Origin: Acidimicrobiales bacterium
GTDB lineage: Bacteria > Actinomycetota > Acidimicrobiia > Acidimicrobiales > SHLQ01
Length of the DNA: 17,338 nucleotides
Direction: 5' to 3'
Assembly: GCA_013002375.1 (NCBI GenBank)
Contig: JABDJW010000248.1
Location: 1-17,338 of the forward strand
This document shows positions 1-7,168 of the stretch, in pieces. The position numbers and the translations under genes were made by a program. The notes below the pieces were generated by a model that saw nothing but the letters and a program-made list of their open reading frames with translations, was not told the origin of the DNA and searched no databases. Positions within the stretch are counted from its first letter, which is position 1. The number at the start of each line of letters is the position of its first letter.

Positions 1-198
1 GCTGTAGATGGGCAGGATGGCCGAGCCCAGCTCCATCGTCTCGGTCTTGGCCGCGAGGTACCCCAAGATGCTGACCGCGTCGAAGCTGTAGAGCTCGGCG
101 ACCCAGCCGACATCGATGCCGGCCCGCTCGAGATCGGCCGCTTCTTCGGCTGCGGCCCGCGGGTCGCCGGAGTAGTTCAGTGTCATCGACAGCTTCAT
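1..198 (-). CDS. LLM-class (luciferase-like, probably F420-dependent) oxidoreductase, N-terminus only
   Basis: Only the first 66 residues lie in the window; the gene continues beyond base 1. The translation begins MKLSMTLNYSGDPRAAAEEA and continues with an AGIDVGWVAELYSFDAVS stretch, then LGSAILPIYS. This is the first beta-alpha-beta unit of the TIM barrel of luciferase-like monooxygenases, and closely resembles actinobacterial F420-dependent members (flavin-type hydride transfer; substrate unknown). The ATG at 196-198 is preceded on the minus strand by GAGGGA, a good ribosome binding site about 6 bases away. The gene is divergent from the arylsulfatase, and the inverted repeat at 215-233 lies 16 bases upstream of its start. 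The family call is firm, cofactor and substrate are inferred, and the missing C-terminus cannot be judged. Confidence 0.8.
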   Translation of the reverse strand, partial: MKLSMTLNYSGDPRAAAEEAADLERAGIDVGWVAELYSFDAVSILGYLAAKTETMELGSAILPIYS

Positions 199-214
199 TG
201 CATCCCTCAAAGTC

Positions 215-233
215 TTGTCAGTATTGCTGACAA
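215..233. promoter_or_regulatory. Perfect 7-5-7 inverted repeat, candidate operator
   Basis: TTGTCAG, five bases (TATTG), then CTGACAA form a perfect dyad 19 bp long. It sits in the 90-bp gap between the divergent oxidoreductase (start 198) and arylsulfatase (start 289) and is one of the few AT-rich spots there. Size and placement suit a dimeric repressor such as a TetR- or GntR-type protein controlling both genes. No regulator gene is visible in the window, so the binding protein is unknown. There is no T-run, and both genes start outside it, so a terminator is unlikely. Confidence 0.45.
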
Positions 234-288
234 TAGTTGATTGGCCCTAGGGTCGAGCCAGTTGAACACAGACTATGGGGAGCAGGCC

Positions 289-2541
289 ATGAAGACCTAC
301 GGCGAATGGAACGGCAAGATCGGCAAGACCCTCGCCGAATCCGAACCGGATTTCGAGGTTGCGCCGCACCCGGGCGAGGACGCGCCCAACGTGGTCGTGG
401 TGTTGCTCGACGACCTGGGCTTCAGCCAGTTCGGCTGCTACGGCAGCGATATCGCGACCCCGAACGTGGATGCCCTGGCGGCCGCCGGGCTTCGGTACAC
501 CAACTTCCACGTCACCCCGCTCTGCTCACCGACGCGGGCGGCGCTGCTGACCGGCCGTAACCACCACACCGTTGGTATGCGGGCCGTATCCAACTTCAAT
601 ACCGGCTTCCCCCACATGACCGGACACATCTCGAATCACGCGGCCACCGTCGCCGAGGTCTTGCACGACGAGGGGTACGCCACCTTTGCCATTGGCAAAT
701 GGCACCTCGCCCCGATGGAGCAGTGCTCGGCGGCCGGTCCGTTCGATCAGTGGCCGCTGCAACGCGGCTTCGACCGCTTCTACGGCTTCCTCGATGGCGA
801 GACCGATCAGTTCAGTCCGTCGCTCACCTACGACAACCACCACATCGAGCCGCCGGCCACCGCGGACGAGGGGTATCACGTCTCCGAGGACCTGATCGAC
901 AGGGCGATCGAGTTCGTCCATGACACCAAGTCGGTGCGACCCGACAAGCCGTTCTTCCTCTACGTGGCATTTGGTGCGACGCACGCTCCCCACCAGGCGC
1001 CGGAGCAGTACCTCCAGAAGTACCGCGGCAAATACGACGAAGGCTGGGACGTCGTGCGGCAGCGTTGGTTCGAGCGGCAGATCGAGCTCGGCGTCACGAC
1101 ACCGGACACCCAGCTGGCCCCACGCAACCCCGGTGTCGACGCGTGGGACGACCTGCCCGAGAACCAGCAGCTCCTCGCCTGTCGGCTCCAGGAGGCCTTC
1201 GCCGCCTTCCTCGACCACACCGACGCCCAGATCGGCCGTCTGGTCGACGACCTGCGCGACATGGGCGAGCTCGACAACACCATCGTGATGATCCTGGGCG
1301 ACAACGGCGCATCGCAGGAGGGCGGCCCGTTCGGCGTTCTGCACGAGATGAAGTTCTTCAACGGCATCCTCGAGACGCCCGACGAAGCGGTGAAGCACCT
1401 CGACGAGATCGGTGGCCCGCATTCCCACACCAACTACCCGTGGGGCTGGGCCCAGGTCGGCAACACGCCGTTCAAGTGGTACAAGCAGAACACCCACGAG
1501 GGCGGCGTGCACGTGCCGCTGGTGGTGCACTGGCCCGAAGGCATCGACGACCCCGGCGGGTTGCGGCGCCAGTTCCATCACGTCAACGATGTCGCGGCCA
1601 CGGTCTATGACGTGATCGGAATCGAGGCACCGGCGAAGCGCCGGGGGCTCGAGCAGATCCCGGTGAGCGGAGTTTCGATGAAGTACTCCCTGGCCGAGGC
1701 GGACGCTCCGACCGCGAAGCAGATCCAGTACTTCGAGATGGCCGGGCATCGAGGTCTGTGGCACGACGGGTGGAAGGCGGTGACCCGCCACACGCAGGGC
1801 GTGCCGTTCGACGAGGACCAATGGGAGCTCTACCACGTCGCCGTCGATCCGTCGGAGTGCAACGACCTGGCCGAGGAAATGCCCGACAAGCTGCAGGAGC
1901 TGATCGACCGGTGGTGGCAGGAGGCCGAGGAACAGGGCGTGCTGCCGCTCGACGAGCGCATGCTCGAGCTGTTCGGGGCGCGGTTCCGCGAGAACTCTCC
2001 GCATCCGCCCGACATGAAGTACGTCTACAAACCCCCGGTGTCGATGCTGCCGATGCAGGCCGGGGCGCCGATGGGCGGCCGCAGTTGGCGGCTCACCGGC
2101 CGGGTCGACGGTGTAGCCGACGGCGTGTTGTTCGCCACCGGCACCGAGAACTCGGGCATTGCGTTCTTCGTGAAGGACGGGCACCTCGTGCTCGACTACA
2201 ACGCGTTCGACGATCATTCGATCACCCGGTCGTCCGCGGCGATCCCGGCCGATGCTGCGGAGCTGAGCGCCGAGTTCATCCGGGTCTCGGGCCGGAAGGG
2301 AATCGTGCGGCTGCTGGCCGATGGTGAGGCGGTCGGTGCCGGCGAGATCCCATGGGTCATGGGCACGATCTCGTCGGTCGGCGCATCGGTGGCCCGCGAC
2401 ATGGGTTCGCCGGTCAGCCGGGAGTATTCGGGGGACTTTCCCTACGGCGCCCGTCTACGCGAACTCGAGGTCCAGCTCCTGTCGCGCCCGGACGCGGAGG
2501 CCATGGAAGCCGAGATGCGGGCCGAACTCAGCCGCCAGTAG
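289..2541 (+). CDS. Arylsulfatase (formylglycine-dependent sulfatase, type I)
   Basis: This 750-aa enzyme should hydrolyse sulfate esters. The N-terminal metal pair is D41-D42 in VVLLDDLGFSQFG. The modification motif is C79-S-P-T-R83, whose cysteine must be converted to formylglycine. GKWHL supplies K137 and H139, H232 lies in FGATHAPH, and D338-N339 in LGDNGAS complete the calcium site. A lysine (K396 or K399) precedes the THEGG motif, as in Pseudomonas-type sulfatases. Residues from about 595 to 745 form an extra beta-rich C-terminal domain, as in the large mycobacterial AtsA/AtsD-like enzymes. No signal peptide is seen, so it is probably cytoplasmic. I chose the ATG at 289 because GGGGAG lies six bases upstream; the frame extends back to a TTG at 241 without such support. 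No formylglycine-generating enzyme is in the window. Exact substrate unknown. Confidence 0.93.
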   Translation: MKTYGEWNGKIGKTLAESEPDFEVAPHPGEDAPNVVVVLLDDLGFSQFGCYGSDIATPNVDALAAAGLRYTNFHVTPLCSPTRAALLTGRNHHTVGMRAVSNFNTGFPHMTGHISNHAATVAEVLHDEGYATFAIGKWHLAPMEQCSAAGPFDQWPLQRGFDRFYGFLDGETDQFSPSLTYDNHHIEPPATADEGYHVSEDLIDRAIEFVHDTKSVRPDKPFFLYVAFGATHAPHQAPEQYLQKYRGKYDEGWDVVRQRWFERQIELGVTTPDTQLAPRNPGVDAWDDLPENQQLLACRLQEAFAAFLDHTDAQIGRLVDDLRDMGELDNTIVMILGDNGASQEGGPFGVLHEMKFFNGILETPDEAVKHLDEIGGPHSHTNYPWGWAQVGNTPFKWYKQNTHEGGVHVPLVVHWPEGIDDPGGLRRQFHHVNDVAATVYDVIGIEAPAKRRGLEQIPVSGVSMKYSLAEADAPTAKQIQYFEMAGHRGLWHDGWKAVTRHTQGVPFDEDQWELYHVAVDPSECNDLAEEMPDKLQELIDRWWQEAEEQGVLPLDERMLELFGARFRENSPHPPDMKYVYKPPVSMLPMQAGAPMGGRSWRLTGRVDGVADGVLFATGTENSGIAFFVKDGHLVLDYNAFDDHSITRSSAAIPADAAELSAEFIRVSGRKGIVRLLADGEAVGAGEIPWVMGTISSVGASVARDMGSPVSREYSGDFPYGARLRELEVQLLSRPDAEAMEAEMRAELSRQ

Positions 2542-2557
2542 GGCGACGACGGGTGCG

Positions 2558-3445
2558 CTAACCGAGCAGCTCGAAACCGGGGGCGACGTCGAGGCCGAAC
2601 AGCTCCTGGAACCGGGCCGCGTACTCGGCGTCGTCTTCGAAGGTCCCGAGCTCGACCCAGGCTTCGTCGGTGATCTCGGCGCGACGAGTGGTGAGTTCGG
2701 GTCCGCCCCAGCCGCAGCTCCATCGGAGCTTGGGCTCGTCGGTGGTGACCGCCTCGTGGATGACCGCGGCGACATCGGCCGGATCGCCGGGCGAAGTCAG
2801 CCCGGCCGCGTACATCGCGAACATGCGACGGTTGGCCGCCTCGTAGGCGCCGGTTGCGTTCGGGGCGTCCTGGTTCTTGGCCATGATCGCGGTCTTGACG
2901 ATCCCGGGTTCGAGGATCACCACCCGGATGCCCTGGGGGGCCAGCTCGAGGGCCAGCTCCTCGCTCAATCCCTCGAGGGCCCACTTCGAGGCGACGTAGG
3001 CGGCCTGACCGATGGCGCCGATCCGGCCAGCCACTGACGAGACGTTGACGATGCACCCCGAGCCCTGGGCGCGCATCGCCGGTGCTGCCGCCTGGACCCA
3101 GCGGACGACGCCGAGGAGGTTGGCATCCATCACCTGCTCGTAGGCCTCGATCGGGGTCTCCTCGACCGTGCCGTTGCTGCCGACACCGGCGTTGTTGACC
3201 AGCACGTCGATCCGGCCCGCAGCGTCGAGCACCTCGGCACACGCGGCTTGCACCGACGCGGTGTCGGTGACGTCGCACACGATCGGGTGCACCGAGACCC
3301 CGACGGCCTCGGCCATCGCGGCCAGCTTGGTGCCTTTGTCGAGGTTGCGCATCGTGCCGTAGACCGTCCACCCCCGGGCGGCCAGCTCGACGGCGGTGGC
3401 CCGCCCGATCCCCGAATTGCTGCCGGTCACCACTGCGATCGTCAT
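2558..3445 (-). CDS. Short-chain dehydrogenase/reductase (SDR family)
   Basis: This 295-aa classical SDR is an NAD(P)-dependent oxidoreductase of unknown substrate. The Rossmann motif TGSNSGIG is at residues 7-14, and D59 lies in the CDVTD adenine-binding strand. NNAG is at 84-87, the catalytic serine is S136 or S137 in NVSS, and the YVASK motif gives Y150 and K154. The PGIV segment follows as usual. About 60 residues beyond the core form a C-terminal tail that I do not recognise. The arginine after the first strands (TMRN, R33) may favour NADP(H), which is an inference. The gene converges on the arylsulfatase with only 16 bases between the stops and no obvious terminator. It starts 56 bases after the alpha/beta hydrolase stop on the same strand, so it could be the last gene of that cluster. 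Confidence 0.9.
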   Translation of the reverse strand: MTIAVVTGSNSGIGRATAVELAARGWTVYGTMRNLDKGTKLAAMAEAVGVSVHPIVCDVTDTASVQAACAEVLDAAGRIDVLVNNAGVGSNGTVEETPIEAYEQVMDANLLGVVRWVQAAAPAMRAQGSGCIVNVSSVAGRIGAIGQAAYVASKWALEGLSEELALELAPQGIRVVILEPGIVKTAIMAKNQDAPNATGAYEAANRRMFAMYAAGLTSPGDPADVAAVIHEAVTTDEPKLRWSCGWGGPELTTRRAEITDEAWVELGTFEDDAEYAARFQELFGLDVAPGFELLG

Positions 3446-3501
3446 GGCCGGAGCCTAGGACACCGACCTCACCGGCCGGGCGGAGAACGGCGCGCCGCAG
3501 G

Positions 3502-4347
3502 TCAGGCCGATGCGGTGATGAAGTTGCGGATCGAACCGTAGCCCCGTGCCGGGTCGTCGCGAAAGACCCCATGCCCACAGCCGTCGAACACTTCCAGTGT
3601 GCCGATGTGGTCGGGAAGGGCGGCGAGGATGTCGTGGTGACAGGCGACCGGCGTGATCGGATCTTCGGTGCCGGCCATGACGAGGGTGGGGCACTGCACC
3701 CGGGCGAGGTCGGCCCGGAAGTCCATGCTGTCGCTCGGGTCGAATGCGAACAGGACGTCGAGGTTGAAGGCGACCCGTGCGTTGGCATCGGGGTGGGGGG
3801 CAACCTGGCCGTAGAGCGGCATGCAGATCTCCATGTACGGGCCGAGAGCGGCGGGCTGGTCGTCTCCGGTCCAAAACGCTTCGGCCACCTCGCGAGCCTC
3901 GGTGCCGCCCAGGCGCTCGAACTCGGCCAGGATGCGATCGATGCGCATCTTGGCGCTCGTGCTCGACAAGATGAGTTTGGCCGGGTGGTCGGGGTGGCGG
4001 GTGGCGTAGCTCATCGCCACGAAGCCGCCGAAGGACTGCCCGAGGACGATCGGCTTCTCGATGCCGAGCACCTCGCAGAAGGCCCGCACGTCGTCGCCCC
4101 AGTCGGCCAGATTCCACGTGGATGGGTCGGCGCGGTCGCTGCGCCCTTGGCCCCGATGGTCGAGATAGATGATCTGGGCGACGTCCGTGAGTTCGGAGAA
4201 GCCGGGCTTGAACCCGCTGTGATCGAACCCGGGGCCGCCGTGCAGTAGGAGCAGCGTTGGTTTCTCTCGCATCGCGGGGCCGTCGGGCACGAGGCCGGCG
4301 CCCTCGACGTCGAAGTAGAGCTCGGTGTCGCGAACCTTGATTCTCAT
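3502..4347 (-). CDS. Alpha/beta hydrolase, proline iminopeptidase-like
   Basis: This 281-aa alpha/beta-fold hydrolase has the oxyanion motif HGGPG at 36-40, which is typical of the proline iminopeptidase branch. LDHRGQGRSD is at 62-71, the nucleophile elbow GQSFGG at 103-108 with S105, a likely acid D229 in GTEDP, and H259 in GCGHG. The triad is thus complete. Members of this branch cleave N-terminal proline or act as esterases or lactonases, so the substrate is not predictable. No signal peptide is seen. The start at 4345-4347 overlaps the stop of the upstream histidine phosphatase in an ATGA, which implies translational coupling. The same frame is open to about 4803, but that stretch lies inside the phosphatase gene and reads as non-protein in composition, so the downstream ATG is chosen. 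Confidence 0.87.
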   Translation of the reverse strand: MRIKVRDTELYFDVEGAGLVPDGPAMREKPTLLLLHGGPGFDHSGFKPGFSELTDVAQIIYLDHRGQGRSDRADPSTWNLADWGDDVRAFCEVLGIEKPIVLGQSFGGFVAMSYATRHPDHPAKLILSSTSAKMRIDRILAEFERLGGTEAREVAEAFWTGDDQPAALGPYMEICMPLYGQVAPHPDANARVAFNLDVLFAFDPSDSMDFRADLARVQCPTLVMAGTEDPITPVACHHDILAALPDHIGTLEVFDGCGHGVFRDDPARGYGSIRNFITASA

Positions 4348-4949
4348 GTCGGCTCGATGTCGTCGATCGCCCGCCACGGATGCAGCACCTCGCCGCGATC
4401 GAGGTCGTAGGTCCAGTAGTGACCGCCTTGGTGGCCCGCCGGTGTCGCCGGCTGATCGTGGGTGGCGTCGATCTCGAACCCCGCGAGCCGGCAGAACAAC
4501 AGGGTGCCGACCCCACCATGGCCGACGATGGCAGTGTCGCTCGAGTGCGACACAGCGGGAACGAGCAGGTCGCTCACCGCGGCCAGGATGCGGGCCTGGG
4601 CATCGACGGCTCGCTCCCAGCCGTGCACCGAGACGTATGGTTCGGCGAAGAAGCGGGCCGCCAGTTCGTCGTGGCGCTCGGCCGGCACGTAGCCGGTCGC
4701 GCTTCGGTCGGTCTCGCCGGTCTGCGGCCGGGCTTCGGGCTCCAGGCGGAGATGGGCGGCAAGCACCGCAGCGGTTTGGATCGCCTTGGTCTCCGCGCTG
4801 CACACAATACGCCCGATGTCAGCCACCCAGGGCTGAACGAGCATGGCGCGTGCCCGGCCGAGGCCGACCTCGCTCAGTGACCATCGCGGAACGGGCACGT
4901 CGGGGTCGATCACCACGTTGGGATGGGAGATGTAGCGAACGAGCGGCAC
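4344..4949 (-). CDS. Histidine phosphatase superfamily protein with a variant active-site motif
   Basis: This 201-aa protein has the phosphoglycerate mutase/acid phosphatase layout. The N-terminal strand reads VRYISHP (residues 4-10), so H9 is the likely phospho-accepting histidine in place of the usual RHG triplet. LSEVGLGRARA follows at 25-35. SAETKAIQTA at 51-60 has lysine K55 where most members carry arginine. GETD around E79 and VGHGGVGTL with H144 supply the later active-site elements. Related actinobacterial and proteobacterial proteins with a (T/S)HP start are annotated as histidine phosphatases; their substrate is unknown to me. The start is a GTG at 4947-4949, 12 bases after the lipoprotein stop, with only a weak ribosome binding site. 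The stop overlaps the hydrolase start by four bases. Confidence 0.8.
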   Translation of the reverse strand: MPLVRYISHPNVVIDPDVPVPRWSLSEVGLGRARAMLVQPWVADIGRIVCSAETKAIQTAAVLAAHLRLEPEARPQTGETDRSATGYVPAERHDELAARFFAEPYVSVHGWERAVDAQARILAAVSDLLVPAVSHSSDTAIVGHGGVGTLLFCRLAGFEIDATHDQPATPAGHQGGHYWTYDLDRGEVLHPWRAIDDIEPT

Positions 4950-4961
4950 CCGTCGAGTCTG

Positions 4962-7112
4962 TCAGTCCTGGGTGTAGCGCGCCGCGTGCATGGCCGGTCC
5001 TTCGGCGACCGACGTGAATTCGCCGACGAAGACCACGTCGGTGGCGGTGATCACAACGTCGGTCACGCCGACCGTGGTGTTCGGGTCGGGCAGCCAGCCG
5101 GTGTCGACCAACCCGGTGGCCAGATCGATGCCCTGGACCGCGCCGACCTCGGTGCCGTTGACGAAGTTGTGATCGCCGGTCACCACGAGCTCGGTGCCGT
5201 TGTTGTCGATCGCACAGGCCCGCAGACCGCGACCGATCGACGGTAGCCAGGTGAGGTCGGCGGCCCCGGTCGCGGGGTCGAATCGGCCGACGTTTCGCTG
5301 GTTCTCCTCGTCGCCGATGCCTTCGGTTTCCCACCAGTCGCCACAGAGATAGATCTTGCCCCCGTGCTCGACGATCGATTCGACCTGCACCATCGGGTCG
5401 GCCGGGTTGGTGTCGGTGAGATCGGGGTCGAACGGCTGGACGGCTGCGCTCGCCGGATCGAGCCGGGCAACACTCGATCGGCTCGTGCCGTTGACGGTGT
5501 CGAACATGCCACCGATCAGCACGTCGCCCGAGCGGTGGATCGTGATGGCCTGCACGTTCTCCCAGCCGGTCGAATTCTCCACGTCGACCACGAACCCGGG
5601 GTCGATCGATCCGTCGACTTCGCTCAATCGGACCAGCCGTTTGACCGGCGTGCCGTCGACGATGGTGATGTTGCCGCCGACGAGCACGCCGGAGAGATGC
5701 ACCGCGACCGCCCGGACCGAGCCCACGATCTGAGGGCGCCAGTTCGGGTCGACCAGGCCGGTGGTGACATCGACGCGGGCGGCCCGGCTGTAGAGATCGC
5801 CATCGATCGTCGTCATGTAGTCCCCGACCACGTACAGCCAGTTGCCGCTGATCGCCATGGCATCGATCGGTCCGCCCAGCCCGGGCGCGAAGGTCGGGTC
5901 GAGGCTCCCGTCGGCCAGACAGCGCGCGACGTCGGTGCTGCCGACGTAGTACGCCGAACCATCCCAGACCACCGCGCCGGCCGGGGTGACCAGGGAACAG
6001 AACGCGGCGGGACGATAGAGGGGGGCCTCGAACGCGCCGAGGTCGCAGTTGACGTCTTGGCGTCGGGTGCGGTGATGCTGATCAACCGCGTGGGTGGTGC
6101 CGCATCCCACCGCGCCCTCGGGCACGAGATCCTGGATCGGTGAGCCGACGCCGGGGCGATACCCGGGAAAACCGCCGCCGGGAGCGGGGGTCGCCGGCTC
6201 GAGCGCCGGTGCACTGCCGGGAACGTCGGTCGGCGCGGCGAAGCCGCACGAGTTGTCGCTGTCGGCGTTGTAGCCATTGCTGAACGTCGCATTCGCGCAG
6301 TCGGCACCGCTGATCTGGTCGGCAACGATCGATGCCTGAGCCACGACTATCGCGTTGCCCTTGACGCCGCCGTTCTGGTTCTTCGTGACGGTGGTGAACG
6401 TCAGGGTGAGCAGACCGGCGCGGGCCCGTACGCCGCCGCCGGTGTTGTCGCTGATCGTCGAGTTCGTCACCAGCGCGACGCCTTCGTTGTCGAGGCCTCC
6501 GCCGGTTGCTGCGGTGTTGTGATGCAGGCTCGAGTGTTCGAGCGCGACGTAGCCGGTGAGCACCCGGATCGCGCCGCCTCCGGCGCTCGCGGTGTTGTCG
6601 TGGGCGTCGACTTCTGCGACCAGCGTTCCGCTGCCGGCCCGCACGGCTCCGCCGGCGCCCTGTACGTCACCGCCGGTGAGCTCGAGCCGGCGAAGCTGGT
6701 GTTGGTCGCCGCCATGAATGTCGATGATGCGATCACCGAGCCCGCTGGCATCGATGGTGGCGCCATAGGCGGCGACAAGATAGGTGGAATCGAGGAAATC
6801 GAGATCGCCCGTCGCGCCGGCGTCCTCGTCGGCGCCGACCAGGGTCAGCGAGTAGGTGCCCGAGAGAAGCTGGATCTCGTCGATGCCGGGAGTGGCGTTG
6901 CCCTCCATGACCGCGGCACGGAGGCTGCATGCGCCGGCCGCGTCGGCGCAGGTGCCGTCGCCGGGGGCGATATCGACCGAATCGCTGAAGATGGTCGTGG
7001 TGGTGATGGTGTCGGCAGCGGGTTGGCAGGCGACCAACACGAACAAACCGGCCAGCAACAAGGCCAGCCGGGTACCCCGACTCCGAATCATGGAGTCCGA
7101 GGGTACGGGCAC
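4962..7112 (-). CDS. Secreted lipoprotein with CSLREA-type beta-helix and DUF5122-like repeats
   Basis: This 716-aa protein begins with a short basic segment, a hydrophobic stretch (about 16-28) and the lipobox LVAC (C29), so it should be exported and lipid-anchored. A CSLRAA motif at 62-67 matches the CSLREA domain start. Residues 130-270 carry GGG- and N-rich beta-helix turns, such as HDNTASAGGGAI and ISDNTGGGVRA. DQHHRTRRQDVNCDLGAFE (344-362) is the typical end of such helices. Residues 400-710 contain repeats of the form DGSLDP-F-P...V--I---G--L-VGG--T--G, resembling DUF5122/delta-60 beta-propeller units. I chose the GTG at 7110-7112 because AGGAGG lies ten bases upstream; the ATG at 7089-7091 is the alternative. 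No catalytic motif is seen, so a surface binding or structural role is likely. Confidence 0.82.
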   Translation of the reverse strand: MPVPSDSMIRSRGTRLALLLAGLFVLVACQPAADTITTTTIFSDSVDIAPGDGTCADAAGACSLRAAVMEGNATPGIDEIQLLSGTYSLTLVGADEDAGATGDLDFLDSTYLVAAYGATIDASGLGDRIIDIHGGDQHQLRRLELTGGDVQGAGGAVRAGSGTLVAEVDAHDNTASAGGGAIRVLTGYVALEHSSLHHNTAATGGGLDNEGVALVTNSTISDNTGGGVRARAGLLTLTFTTVTKNQNGGVKGNAIVVAQASIVADQISGADCANATFSNGYNADSDNSCGFAAPTDVPGSAPALEPATPAPGGGFPGYRPGVGSPIQDLVPEGAVGCGTTHAVDQHHRTRRQDVNCDLGAFEAPLYRPAAFCSLVTPAGAVVWDGSAYYVGSTDVARCLADGSLDPTFAPGLGGPIDAMAISGNWLYVVGDYMTTIDGDLYSRAARVDVTTGLVDPNWRPQIVGSVRAVAVHLSGVLVGGNITIVDGTPVKRLVRLSEVDGSIDPGFVVDVENSTGWENVQAITIHRSGDVLIGGMFDTVNGTSRSSVARLDPASAAVQPFDPDLTDTNPADPMVQVESIVEHGGKIYLCGDWWETEGIGDEENQRNVGRFDPATGAADLTWLPSIGRGLRACAIDNNGTELVVTGDHNFVNGTEVGAVQGIDLATGLVDTGWLPDPNTTVGVTDVVITATDVVFVGEFTSVAEGPAMHAARYTQD

Positions 7113-7125
7113 GGACCCAAAACCT

Positions 7126-7139
7126 CCTGATCGGTCAGG
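7126..7139 (-). promoter_or_regulatory. Small hairpin overlapping the lipoprotein ribosome binding site
   Basis: On the minus strand CCTGA, four bases, then TCAGG can pair (7126-7139). The right arm overlaps the first part of the AGGAGG ribosome binding site (7123-7128) of the lipoprotein gene. If it folds in the leader it could lower initiation at the GTG start. The stem has only five base pairs, so the effect is speculative. Confidence 0.25.
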
Positions 7140-7167
7140 CCAGAGTGTGAAAGCCAGAGTGTGAAAG
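7140..7167. repeat. 14-bp perfect tandem duplication
   Basis: The unit CCAGAGTGTGAAAG occurs twice head to tail (7140-7153 and 7154-7167). It lies in the 56-bp gap between the LtrA stop (7169-7171) and the lipoprotein start (7112), upstream of the lipoprotein's ribosome binding site. It may be a slippage duplication or a tandem regulator site. Confidence 0.75.
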
Positions 7168-7168
7168 G

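Noticed and set aside
241..288. TTG start at 241 for the arylsulfatase
   Set aside because: The added 16 residues lack a ribosome binding site and the ATG at 289 has GGGGAG at good spacing.
526..2217. Long open frame on the minus strand opposite the arylsulfatase
   Set aside because: It mirrors the sulfatase codon pattern in GC-rich DNA, shows no family motif and has low-complexity V/R/H-rich composition.
2563..2573. Palindrome CGAGC-A-GCTCG near the convergent arylsulfatase and SDR ends
   Set aside because: The one-base loop cannot form a hairpin with that full stem and it lies in SDR coding sequence without a T-run.
2442..3803. 453-residue open frame on the minus strand across the SDR and hydrolase genes
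   Set aside because: It lies in another frame of two well-supported genes and is dominated by R, G and P with no domain signature.
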